From: Pseudomonadota bacterium
GTDB taxonomy: Bacteria > Pseudomonadota > Alphaproteobacteria > Sphingomonadales > Sphingomonadaceae
Assembly: GCA_023417515.1 (NCBI GenBank)
Contig: JAEZFL010000142.1
Coordinates: 1-37,141 of the forward strand
Length of the DNA: 37,141 bases
Direction of reading: 5' to 3'
Made by a program: the position numbers and the translations under genes. The notes beneath the pieces were generated by a model. That model saw only the letters and a program-made list of their open reading frames with translations, was not told the DNA's origin and did no database searches. Of the stretch, positions 1 to 6,580 are shown piece after piece. Every line of letters starts with the position of its first letter. The first letter of the stretch is position 1.

Positions 1-886
1 GATCAAGGTCGCGGCGGCGGGGGTGAACCGGCCCGACGTGCTGCAGCGGCGCGGACTTTATCCGCCGCCGCCGGGGGCGCCGTCCATTCCCGGGCTCGAG
101 GTGGCCGGGACGGTCGTGGCGCTAGGCGAGGGCGTCGCGCCGGAGCTTCTCGGCACCCCGGTCTGCGCTCTGATCGCGGGTGGCGGCTACGCCGAATATG
201 CTGTTGCCCATGCCGAGGTGCTGCTGCCCGTGCCGCCGGCGCTCAGCATGGTCGAGGCGGCGGCGATGCCGGAGACGCTCTTCACCGTCTGGGTCAATCT
301 GTTCGAGCGGGCCTATGCGCGCGAGGGCGAGACGGTGCTGGTCCACGGCGGCACCAGCGGCATCGGCACGATGGCGATCGCGCTGGCAAGATTGTTCGGC
401 CTCAGGATCCTCGTCACCTGCGGCAGCGACGAGAAATGCGCCCGCGCCGAAGCGCTGGGGGCGGACGGCGCGATCAATTACCGCGAGCAGGATTTCGCCG
501 AGGCGGTGAAGGACTTCACCGGCGGCCGCGGCGTCGACATCGTCCTCGACATGGTCGGCGGCGACTATTTTCCGCGAAACCTCGCCTGCCTCGCCGATGA
601 CGGCCGCCACGTCTCGATCGCCGTCCAGCGCGGCGCCGAGGCCGACCTAAACCTGTTCGAGATCATGCGCCGCCGACTCACCATCACCGGCTCGACGCTC
701 CGCCCGCGTTCCAGCGAGTTCAAGTCGCTGGTCGCGCAGGAGCTGCTCGCCAGCGTCTGGCCGCACGTCGAGGCGGGCGAGCTCAAGCCGGTGATCGACA
801 CGACCTTCCCCCTCGCCGTCGCGGCCGAGGCGCATCGTCGCATGGAAGCGGGCGAGCATGTCGGGAAGATCGTGCTTATTGTCTGA
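1..886 (+). CDS. NAD(P)H quinone oxidoreductase, PIG3-like (5' truncated by window)
   Basis: Zinc-independent medium-chain dehydrogenase/reductase that would reduce quinones with NAD(P)H in the cytoplasm. The frame is open from base 2 (IKVAAAGVNRPDVLQRRG), so the true start lies before the window; the GTG at 23 is internal. Visible features: the NRPDVLQR-GLYPPPPG signature of the PIG3/QOR group, GLEVAGTV, and the Rossmann nucleotide-binding stretch VLVHGGTSGIGTMAIALARL (about 110 residues into the visible part), followed by GADGAINYREQDF. The catalytic-zinc ligands of alcohol dehydrogenases are absent, as expected. The C-terminus ends HVGKIVLIV. Its last 90 bases (797-886) recur in diverged form at 2266-2355, beyond two foreign-looking genes, so the 3' end of this gene seems to have been exchanged. 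Family call is firm; the substrate is unknown. Confidence 0.9.
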   Translation, partial: IKVAAAGVNRPDVLQRRGLYPPPPGAPSIPGLEVAGTVVALGEGVAPELLGTPVCALIAGGGYAEYAVAHAEVLLPVPPALSMVEAAAMPETLFTVWVNLFERAYAREGETVLVHGGTSGIGTMAIALARLFGLRILVTCGSDEKCARAEALGADGAINYREQDFAEAVKDFTGGRGVDIVLDMVGGDYFPRNLACLADDGRHVSIAVQRGAEADLNLFEIMRRRLTITGSTLRPRSSEFKSLVAQELLASVWPHVEAGELKPVIDTTFPLAVAAEAHRRMEAGEHVGKIVLIV

Positions 887-1083
887 ATCTCCTGATACCT
901 GGCGCGGAACTCCCAAACTTATTGTTGCAGAAGACAAGTTTGCAGCCAAAATGGTCTTCGAGAGAACAAATTGGTTTGCGTTTGGTCCCGCGTCGTCACT
1001 TAGTCGGCGATGTTTGTGCGACAGATTCTCGCGCCAAAACAGACTATGCATGATCAAGGCAGGTCCTACCCAAGAAACGAGCT

Positions 1084-1809
1084 ATGGCGACCGAACCACC
1101 TCCACATGGTGACGGTGGCACCATCGTGGTAACCGCACAAAAGATAAGCTCTGGGTTTGGTATCAGGTCGGTCGATTCTTCAAGGACGACTCCACGACAA
1201 ATGTCGGAAGGTGGCGAAGGCGGGGAGCAGCCGCCCGAAGAGGAAGTATGCCTCGATGTAAACGCCTTCCCTCCAGAGGAGAGAGATAACGTGCGGGCGA
1301 TTCTGGCCGCGCTTGCCGCCGTTCGCGCCATTTTGCAGCAGCCTGATCGGGATTACACGGAGTATGGTGTCGCCGTTTACCGCGATCGTAGCGGCGTCAT
1401 CAGGCACACTCGACCGATGCCTAGCAATCCGACTTCCACCGGTTTCGACTTGTCGGATTTCGCCGAGGGTGAAATGGCAGGGCTTCTAATTCTTATTCAT
1501 TCGCATCCCGCCTTTGCTTACGATGTTGACCACCCGGAATATCGCCTGCGACCTACTCCGGGTGCCGAGGGCGACTGGATGGGCTATGACGAGTACGTTG
1601 GGATCGTTTCCACATGGCTGCAGCGACAAGGCATGAGCGGACCAGACGCCGACGCGACGGCACGACAGCAGCTTCAGTTGGCCATTCTCGGCGCAACGGG
1701 ACCGTCAGGTTCCGGCAGCTATGCCTTACGAATTTACAACTCAGATGAACGCGACCCATTTTACTTCGGCACGGATATCCCGCTAAGTCTGGAGGCTTGC
1801 CCTGCCTAA
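1084..1809 (+). CDS. JAB/MPN-like HSHP-motif protein with IVVTAQK leader, unknown function
   Basis: 241 residues, ATG start, no strong Shine-Dalgarno sequence seen. The N-terminus (about residues 9-19) reads DGGTIVVTAQK, like the TonB-box-type EIVVTAQK segment that in sphingomonads I recall in front of secreted and polymorphic-toxin-like domains. No hydrophobic signal peptide is visible. The C-terminal half carries LLILIHSHPAF followed about 20 residues later by GAEGDWMGYDEYVG. A His-x-His pair plus a downstream Asp in this spacing is the metal-site pattern of JAB/MPN-fold peptidases and of sphingomonad proteins with IHSHP...DW motifs. The middle (residues 40-85) is acidic and helical-looking. 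Base composition is clearly less GC-rich than in the flanking genes. The next gene starts 8 bases before this stop. It could be an effector or toxin fragment, or a housekeeping orphan; the enzyme activity is inference only. Confidence 0.6.
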   Translation: MATEPPPHGDGGTIVVTAQKISSGFGIRSVDSSRTTPRQMSEGGEGGEQPPEEEVCLDVNAFPPEERDNVRAILAALAAVRAILQQPDRDYTEYGVAVYRDRSGVIRHTRPMPSNPTSTGFDLSDFAEGEMAGLLILIHSHPAFAYDVDHPEYRLRPTPGAEGDWMGYDEYVGIVSTWLQRQGMSGPDADATARQQLQLAILGATGPSGSGSYALRIYNSDERDPFYFGTDIPLSLEACPA

Positions 1810-2242
1810 CTCCCTTCTGATCGCCCTCAGTGCGACTGCCCTGCAGGTGGATGGCGGGGCAGCAGTCGCGCAGGCGCCGCAGTCACCGCCTCGGAATATC
1901 CATCACCGCAACCCAGACCTGTCGATCAACACCTACGCGTACGTGTGCGGCGGTATTGAGCGGCGCTTCATGATTGGCCTCGATCAGATGCTCCGGCCGC
2001 AGTTTGTATCCGCTTCACGAGACGGGCACGAGGTCGAGTTCGCATCTATAGCGGCAGTGACGGAGACGTTGCGGCGCTTCGATACGATCAGCTTTGTACG
2101 GGCGCAGTGCAATCCTGTTCGAGACCGAATCACCGTCACAGCGATCATGCGGCGTCAACGTTATGAACTCCTGATCGACTGGGAAGGCAATCGGCTCACT
2201 ATCGAGGGACCGTGGCCCATTCCAGCAAACTTGAGGGACTAA
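1802..2242 (+). CDS. Small secreted protein of unknown function, partner of the preceding gene
   Basis: I do not recognise the family. An in-frame GTG exists at 1847, but a perfect GGAGG at 1791-1795 sits 6 bases before CTG 1802. Translation from there adds MPNSLLIALSATALQ (CTG read as Met), a short n-region and hydrophobic stretch of a signal peptide, with a plausible cleavage after AVAQA. I therefore prefer the rare CTG start, giving 146 residues; from GTG 1847 the protein would have 131 and no signal. The mature part has two cysteines (YVCGG and AQCNP) that could form a disulfide in the periplasm, and a basic RRQRYELLIDWEGNRL stretch near the end. The start overlaps the stop of the upstream JAB-like gene, so the two are probably translationally coupled. 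An immunity or accessory role is a guess from the pairing only. Confidence 0.6.
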   Translation: MPNSLLIALSATALQVDGGAAVAQAPQSPPRNIHHRNPDLSINTYAYVCGGIERRFMIGLDQMLRPQFVSASRDGHEVEFASIAAVTETLRRFDTISFVRAQCNPVRDRITVTAIMRRQRYELLIDWEGNRLTIEGPWPIPANLRD

Positions 2243-2265
2243 GCCGCCGATCCCGCGCCAATACC

Positions 2266-2355
2266 GACACGACCTTCCCGCTCGCCGAGGCGGCCCAGGC
2301 GCATAAGCATATGGAATCGGGGCAACATATCGGTAAGATCGTCCTGACGGCGTGA
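2266..2355 (+). pseudogene. Orphan 3' end of a quinone oxidoreductase gene (diverged copy of 797-886)
   Basis: The 90 bases translate in one frame to DTTFPLAEAAQAHKHMES and on to GKIVLTA plus stop, matching the C-terminus of the upstream oxidoreductase. By my codon-by-codon comparison about 69 of 90 bases agree with 797-886, with no gaps and the same stop position. Sequence before 2266 does not match the gene, so only the tail is present and it has no start codon. It lies directly before the next gene, as a native gene end would. The simplest reading is that this is the resident 3' end, displaced when a related tail plus cargo was recombined in. Confidence 0.8.
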
Positions 2356-2377
2356 GCCGTTTCTTGTGGGGGGCAAG

Positions 2378-2938
2378 ATGACGATCCTGAAACGAATCCC
2401 GATTTCGCTGGTGCTCGCGGTCGTGATTGCGGGGCTCGTGCTGGCCAATGCGCTGCTGTCGAACCGGCCGCTGCAGGGCTACACGATGTATCAGATCGAG
2501 GAGATCGCCACGCTGCCGGATACGCCGGAGCTTGCTGACGTGCGGCGCTACACGGAGATCGGCGCGGGCGAGATTCCGCACCTGCGCGGCGCCCGCAATG
2601 TCGACGCGGACCAACAACCGCTGAAAGTCGGATGGCTGTATCGCGAGAGCGGCATTCTCGGCCTGCCTTATTGGGCCGAGAACGTGTCCACCATGCCCGC
2701 CCTCTATATCGATTATGGCGACGCTTATCGCTATGCCGGAGTCGGCCCGCGCCAGGTGCCGCTGCTCGAGCAGAAAGCCGGCCGGCCGGTCCTCCAGGAC
2801 TATGAGTTCCGCTGGCATCGGCACGTCTGGGGCTGGCTGTTCCCGCTGGCGCTCGCCTTGCTGATCTGGCTGTGGCACAAGGAAGCCCGGGCGCGCGAGG
2901 AGGAGGCGTGGGCGGCACACAACGCGGAGTCCGCCTGA
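2378..2938 (+). CDS. Membrane protein of unknown function, two terminal TM helices
   Basis: 186 residues from ATG 2378, preceded by a G-rich ribosome site (GGGGGG at 2368-2373); the GTG at 2366 is a less likely start. Not a family I can name. An N-terminal transmembrane helix (about residues 8-26, ISLVLAVVIAGLVLANALL) is followed by a roughly 120-residue, probably periplasmic, domain with many Tyr and acidic residues. A second helix near the C-terminus (VWGWLFPLALALLIWLW) leads into a charged tail (HKEARAREEEA). The topology suggests both termini in the cytoplasm. It lies just downstream of the displaced oxidoreductase gene end and was probably its original downstream neighbour. Composition is typical of the host. 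Confidence 0.75.
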   Translation: MTILKRIPISLVLAVVIAGLVLANALLSNRPLQGYTMYQIEEIATLPDTPELADVRRYTEIGAGEIPHLRGARNVDADQQPLKVGWLYRESGILGLPYWAENVSTMPALYIDYGDAYRYAGVGPRQVPLLEQKAGRPVLQDYEFRWHRHVWGWLFPLALALLIWLWHKEARAREEEAWAAHNAESA

Positions 2939-3035
2939 GCCGTTCATCAGCTGTCCTTATGACCTGGTTCGCGAATTCGGCTTGCCCGCGAGGCGCCGGC
3001 GGGAAAGGGTAGGCAGCCTGTAGCGGAGCCCGCTA

Positions 3036-3659
3036 ATGCCTGAACCGATGGTGCTTCACGAATATGCGGCATCCGGCAACTGCTACAAGATCCGGCTGAC
3101 CGCGGCCCTGCTCGGCATTCCGGTCGAGCGGCGGCAGTACGACATTCTCAAGGGGGAAACCCGGACGGCGGAGTTCCTCGCCGAGGTCAACGCGAACGGG
3201 CGAATCCCGGTGCTTCAGGTCGGCGACCGTTTCCTGCCGGAAAGCAATGCGGCGAGCTTCTACCTTGCGGACGGGTCGCGCCTGGTTCCGTCCGATCCGT
3301 TAGACCGCGCCGATATGCTGCGCTGGATGTTCTGGGAGCAATATAATCACGAGCCGAACATCGCGACGGTGCGCTTCTGGCTGGCCTTTGTGGGGGAGGA
3401 CAAGCTGTCACCGCAGCAGCGCGACCAGCTTCCACTCAAGCGTTCCGCGGGCGAGGCGGCGTTGCGGCTGATGGACGAGCATCTGGAGCGGCGCCAATGG
3501 TTCGTCGCCGACGGGCTCAGCCTCGCCGACATCGCGCTCTATGCCTACACCCATGTCGCCGAGGAGGGCGGCGGCTTTCGTCTTGCCGACTACCCGGCGG
3601 TCCAGGCTTGGCTTGCCCGTGTCGCGGCCCAGCCCGGCTACGTGGCGATCGACGGCTGA
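3036..3659 (+). CDS. Glutathione S-transferase family protein
   Basis: 207 residues. The N-terminal thioredoxin-like domain (about 1-80) starts VLHEYAASGNCYKIRLTAALLGIPVE, with a Ser-Gly-Asn-Cys segment where bacterial GSTs carry the catalytic Ser or Cys. It contains the cis-Pro motif GRIPVLQVGDRFLPESNAA, whose Glu-Ser pair binds the gamma-glutamyl part of glutathione. The all-helical C-terminal domain follows, with the conserved N-capping motif SLADIALYAYTHVAEEGG. Expected role: conjugation or reduction of electrophiles with glutathione in the cytosol; the substrate cannot be told. Start at ATG 3036 with GCGGAG 14 bases before it; ATG 3048 is an alternative. It appears to be a single-gene unit ended by the hairpin at 3669-3710. 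Confidence 0.9.
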   Translation: MPEPMVLHEYAASGNCYKIRLTAALLGIPVERRQYDILKGETRTAEFLAEVNANGRIPVLQVGDRFLPESNAASFYLADGSRLVPSDPLDRADMLRWMFWEQYNHEPNIATVRFWLAFVGEDKLSPQQRDQLPLKRSAGEAALRLMDEHLERRQWFVADGLSLADIALYAYTHVAEEGGGFRLADYPAVQAWLARVAAQPGYVAIDG

Positions 3660-3668
3660 CAAAAAGAA

Positions 3669-3710
3669 GGGGTGGAGAGGGAGGCCGCTAGGCTCTGCCA
3701 TCTCCACCCC
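3669..3710 (+). terminator. Stem-loop after the GST gene
   Basis: A perfect 10-bp stem (GGGGTGGAGA at 3669-3678, TCTCCACCCC at 3701-3710) with a 22-base loop starts 9 bases after the GST stop. There is no T-run after it, so it could be a factor-dependent terminator, an mRNA 3' end stabiliser or a small repeat. Confidence 0.5.
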
Positions 3711-3807
3711 GTTGAGTGGACCAAGTGTCTGCCACTCAAGAACGCACGCGCCGTGCCAGATCCTCAGGGCCGCGGAATCGCGTCATCTCAATGGTGAAGC
3801 CGATTTA

Positions 3808-3823
3808 ACCAACCTGGGTTGGT
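3808..3823. promoter_or_regulatory. Perfect 16-bp palindrome ACCAACC-TG-GGTTGGT
   Basis: Seven-base arms around a 2-base centre, about 95 bases before the BlaI-type repressor gene. It has the same geometry as the operator at 3887-3902 but a different sequence. It may bind another dimeric regulator; nothing in the window identifies which. Confidence 0.4.
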
Positions 3824-3886
3824 GTAAGCCGTGCCGACACTTCCGGCCCCTGTCGTCGATGTTCATTCAGCGTTCAGCCGAGGTGC

Positions 3887-3902
3887 GACTACATCTGTAG
3901 TC
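3887..3902. promoter_or_regulatory. BlaI/MecI-type operator, GACTACA-TC-TGTAGTC
   Basis: A perfect palindrome containing the TACA-NN-TGTA core known for BlaI/MecI repressors. It ends 14 bases before the GTG start of the blaI-like gene, overlapping where the promoter or leader must be. This points to autorepression of the repressor-peptidase operon. Confidence 0.75.
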
Positions 3903-3916
3903 CAAGGGAGGCGCGG

Positions 3917-4282
3917 GTGGAACGGATCAGCGAAGCCGAGCATGCGGTGATGGAGGTGCTGTGGGCCGATAGCCCGCTCACCGCCGCCGAGGTCGCGGCC
4001 CGTGTCCCCGCCGAGCGCAAGTGGAGCGACCGCACGGTCAAGACGCTGCTCGGACGGCTGCTCGCCAAGGGCGCGCTCGCCCATGAGGAGGACGGCCGCC
4101 GCTATCTCTACCGCCCCGCGGTCGCCAAGGACGATTATGTCGCCCAGGAATCGTCGCGGCTGATCGACCGCCTGTTCGGAGGCCGGGTGACCCCTCTGGT
4201 GGCGCATCTGGCGGAGCGGGACCGGCTCAGCGAACGCGACATTGCCGAGATCGAGGCGCTGCTGAAGGCGCTGAAGCCATGA
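3917..4282 (+). CDS. BlaI/MecI/CopY family transcriptional repressor
   Basis: 121 residues from GTG 3917, with GGGAGG 9-14 bases upstream (3905-3910). The N-terminal winged helix (about 1-75) begins ISEAEHAVMEVLWADSPLTA and includes the recognition-helix region KWSDRTVKTLLGRLLAKG and the wing EEDGRRYLYRPAV, all typical of this family. The C-terminal helices (DDYVAQESSRLIDRLFGG onward) form the dimer interface that is cleaved when a BlaR1-type peptidase is activated. It would bind the palindrome at 3887-3902 and repress its own operon. Its stop overlaps the start of the M56 peptidase gene (ATGA at 4279), the usual repressor-sensor arrangement. No beta-lactamase of a classical kind is next to it, so the inducer is open. 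Confidence 0.92.
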   Translation: MERISEAEHAVMEVLWADSPLTAAEVAARVPAERKWSDRTVKTLLGRLLAKGALAHEEDGRRYLYRPAVAKDDYVAQESSRLIDRLFGGRVTPLVAHLAERDRLSERDIAEIEALLKALKP

Positions 4283-5556
4283 TCGCCTGGCTCGCCGGCA
4301 ACATGCTGTGGGCGAGCGCGGCGATGCTGGTCGTGCTGGCGATCCGGCGGCCGGTCGCGGCGACGCTCGGCGCCGGCGCGGCTTATGCCCTGTGGCTGGT
4401 GCCGGCGCTGCGGCTGGTCGCGCCGCCGATGGACTGGGTCGCCGGCTCGCTGCCGACGCTGCCGCCGATCATCCTGTCGATCGACCTGGCCGAGGGCGGC
4501 GGGGCAAGTTCGGCCGCGGGGGTGACGTGGCTGAACCTTCTGGCCGCGCTGTGGCTCGGCGGCGCCTTGCTGTTCCTCGCCTATCAGGCGCTCTGCTACG
4601 CGCTGTTCCTTCGCCGCCTCGGCCTTTCCCTCGAAAGCGCCGGCAGCCACGAAGGCGTGCCGCTGCTGACCAGCGCCGCGGTCGAGGGACCGCTCGCGCT
4701 CGGCCTGCTCGACCGCCGGATCGTCGTTCCGGCCGATTTCGAGCAACGCTATGCACCCGCCGAGCGCCGCCTCGCACTCGACCATGAGCGCCACCATCAC
4801 CGCCGCGGCGACATCCTCGCCAACCATGTCGCCTTGCTCGCGCTGGCGCTGAACTGGTTCAACCCGGTCGCCTGGCTCGCCTTCCGCGCCTTCCGCGCGG
4901 ACCAGGAGCTGTCCTGCGACGCCGCGGTCGCCGCAGCCGCTCCGGCCGAGGCCCGCGCCGATTATGCCCGCGCCCTCGTCAAGTCGGCGAGCAGGCCCGG
5001 ACTCATCGCGGCCTGCCCGCTCAACCATGCCGATCAACTCAAACGGAGACTGAAGATGCTGAAGCACCATCGCAAGGACCGCCGGCGCGCCTGGGCCGGC
5101 GCCGCCGTCACAACGGCCCTCGTCGCCGCCAGCATGGCGTTCGGCGCCCCCGGCCTCGCCCAGGACAAAGGCGAGGCGAAGCAGGAGCGCCGGATCATCA
5201 TCATGGAGCATCGCGACGGCGCGCCGGCCGCCGAAGGCGCCGAGCGCCGCGAGTTCACCCTCCGCCGCGACGGCGAGGGCAATGTGACCCGCCATGTCCT
5301 CGATCCCGAAGTCGAGGCGCGGATCGAGCGCTGCCGCCAGGGCGGCGATTCGTTCAACGTCGACGAGGGCGAAGGAAATCGGCGCACCCGGATCCTGCTC
5401 TGCACCCAGGGCGAGGGGAGCGCGGCGAACCGCGCCGAGGCGCTCGAACGCGCCCGCGAACGGATCGCCGGCAATGACGATCTCTCGGCCGAGACCAAGC
5501 AGCGCATCCTCGCCCAGATCGACCAGGCCATCGCCCGCGCGCGGGCAGGGAACTGA
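4279..5556 (+). CDS. M56 family (BlaR1-like) membrane metallopeptidase
   Basis: 425 residues. Hydrophobic segments at about 2-22, 30-48 and 85-110 are followed by the zinc motif HERHH (His169-Glu170...His173) in LALDHERHHHRRGDIL. The ADQELSCDAAV segment supplies the likely third ligand, Glu210. Another membrane helix lies near 268-285 (AVTTALVAASMAFG). The remaining 140 residues are a periplasmic, charged region (QERRIIIMEHRDG...) rather than the penicillin-binding sensor domain of staphylococcal BlaR1. Known role of the family: sense an envelope signal and cleave the BlaI partner. Overlap with the repressor gene supports a coupled pair. The inducer here is unknown; many alphaproteobacterial M56/BlaI pairs are not tied to beta-lactam resistance. 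Confidence 0.88.
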   Translation: MIAWLAGNMLWASAAMLVVLAIRRPVAATLGAGAAYALWLVPALRLVAPPMDWVAGSLPTLPPIILSIDLAEGGGASSAAGVTWLNLLAALWLGGALLFLAYQALCYALFLRRLGLSLESAGSHEGVPLLTSAAVEGPLALGLLDRRIVVPADFEQRYAPAERRLALDHERHHHRRGDILANHVALLALALNWFNPVAWLAFRAFRADQELSCDAAVAAAAPAEARADYARALVKSASRPGLIAACPLNHADQLKRRLKMLKHHRKDRRRAWAGAAVTTALVAASMAFGAPGLAQDKGEAKQERRIIIMEHRDGAPAAEGAERREFTLRRDGEGNVTRHVLDPEVEARIERCRQGGDSFNVDEGEGNRRTRILLCTQGEGSAANRAEALERARERIAGNDDLSAETKQRILAQIDQAIARARAGN

Positions 5557-5561
5557 ACCAA

Positions 5562-5692
5562 TCCTCCCTGTCGCCGCGGGCGATGAGGAGGGGGACCGCT
5601 CGCGAAGGCGTGGTGGAGGGGCGAACTGCGCACAGCCCCTCCACCGCCTTCGGCGGTCCCCCTCCCCATGAGGCTTCGCCTCACAGGGAGGA
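5562..5692. repeat. Nested intergenic palindrome (REP-like element)
   Basis: Outer arms TCCTCCCTGT (5562-5571) and ACAGGGAGGA (5683-5692) are perfect complements. Inside are further complementary blocks: GAGGGGGACC near 5587 against GGTCCCCCTC near 5655, and GGTGGAGGGGC against GCCCCTCCACC. The whole 131 bases can fold into one long cruciform. It fills most of the gap between the M56 and MBL genes. It resembles gene-flanking repeats I recall from sphingomonads. It probably also acts as a transcription barrier. Confidence 0.75.
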
Positions 5693-5734
5693 CCCGCTCT
5701 TCCCTTTCGCCCTCCGAACCGCCACATCGCCGGG

Positions 5735-6580
5735 GTGAGTGCAGCATTCGAACAGATCGCGCCGGGCGTCCGCCGCCTGCTCGCGTCCAATCCTTCGGCC
5801 TTCACCTTCACCGGCACCCAGACCTACGTGGTGGGCGAGGGCGCGGTGGCGGTGATCGACCCCGGGCCGGACGACGCCCGGCATGTTGAAGCGCTGACCA
5901 ACGCGTTGCGCGGCGAGCAGGTGAGCGCGATTCTCGTCACCCACACCCATCGCGATCACAGCCCCGCCAGCCGGTCGCTCGCCGCGGCGACCGGGGCGCC
6001 GATCGTCGGCTGCGCGCCGCTCGCCATCCCCGACGACGGCCCGCGCGCCGACGCCAGCTTCGACTTCGACTATGCCCCCGACCGTGTGCTCGCTGATGGC
6101 GACAGCGTCAGCGCAGAGGCCTGGACGCTCGAGGCAGTCGCGACTCCGGGGCACACGTCCAACCATCTCTGCTTCGCGCTGAAGGAGCACAAGGCGCTGT
6201 TCTCGGGCGACCATGTCATGGGCTGGTCGACCACCATCGTCTCGCCGCCCGACGGCGACATGGCCGCCTATATGGCCAGCCTCGACAAGCTGCTCGCGCG
6301 CGACGATGCGGTCTATTATCCGACCCACGGCCCTGCGATCGCCGATCCGCACGGCCATGTCCGCGCGCTGATCGCCCACCGCCGCGGCCGCGAGGCGCAG
6401 ATCCTCGCCCAGATCGAGGCGGGGCAGGGCGACATCGCCGCGATGGTGCCCTTGCTCTACGCCGATACCGACCCGCAGCTTTTCCCGGCTGCCGCACGTT
6501 CGGTGCTCGCCCACCTGATCGATCTCGAAAGCCGCGGGCGGGTTCGCCGCGACGGCGACATCTGGAGCCTCGCCGCGTGA
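5735..6580 (+). CDS. MBL-fold metallo-hydrolase, LACTB2-like
   Basis: 281 residues from GTG 5735. The metallo-beta-lactamase fold is shown by the zinc motif HTHRDH (His70, His72, Asp74, His75) in ILVTHTHRDHSPASR, then ATPGHTSNHLCF (third His), and LFSGDHVMGW (bridging Asp), ending with YPTHGP. The C-terminal 70 residues (GREAQILAQIEAG... ending ESRGRVRRDGDIW) are the winged-helix-like tail of LACTB2/RNase-Z-related hydrolases, so a hydrolase or nuclease role is more likely than true beta-lactamase activity. It is downstream of the BlaI/M56 pair but separated by a 131-bp palindrome, so co-regulation is uncertain. Its stop overlaps the start of the following gene (GTGA at 6577), showing a two-gene operon. 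Confidence 0.88.
   Translation: MSAAFEQIAPGVRRLLASNPSAFTFTGTQTYVVGEGAVAVIDPGPDDARHVEALTNALRGEQVSAILVTHTHRDHSPASRSLAAATGAPIVGCAPLAIPDDGPRADASFDFDYAPDRVLADGDSVSAEAWTLEAVATPGHTSNHLCFALKEHKALFSGDHVMGWSTTIVSPPDGDMAAYMASLDKLLARDDAVYYPTHGPAIADPHGHVRALIAHRRGREAQILAQIEAGQGDIAAMVPLLYADTDPQLFPAAARSVLAHLIDLESRGRVRRDGDIWSLAA

Noticed and set aside
122..610. Long open frame on the minus strand inside the quinone oxidoreductase gene
   Set aside because: It is the complement of a well-supported coding frame in high-GC DNA and shows no family motif; the same holds for most long opposite-strand frames across glnA, rpsA, blaR-type and flg genes.
5735..6580. MBL-fold gene as a true beta-lactamase controlled by the BlaI-type repressor
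   Set aside because: There is no signal peptide, the C-terminal tail is LACTB2-like, and a large palindrome separates it from the repressor operon.
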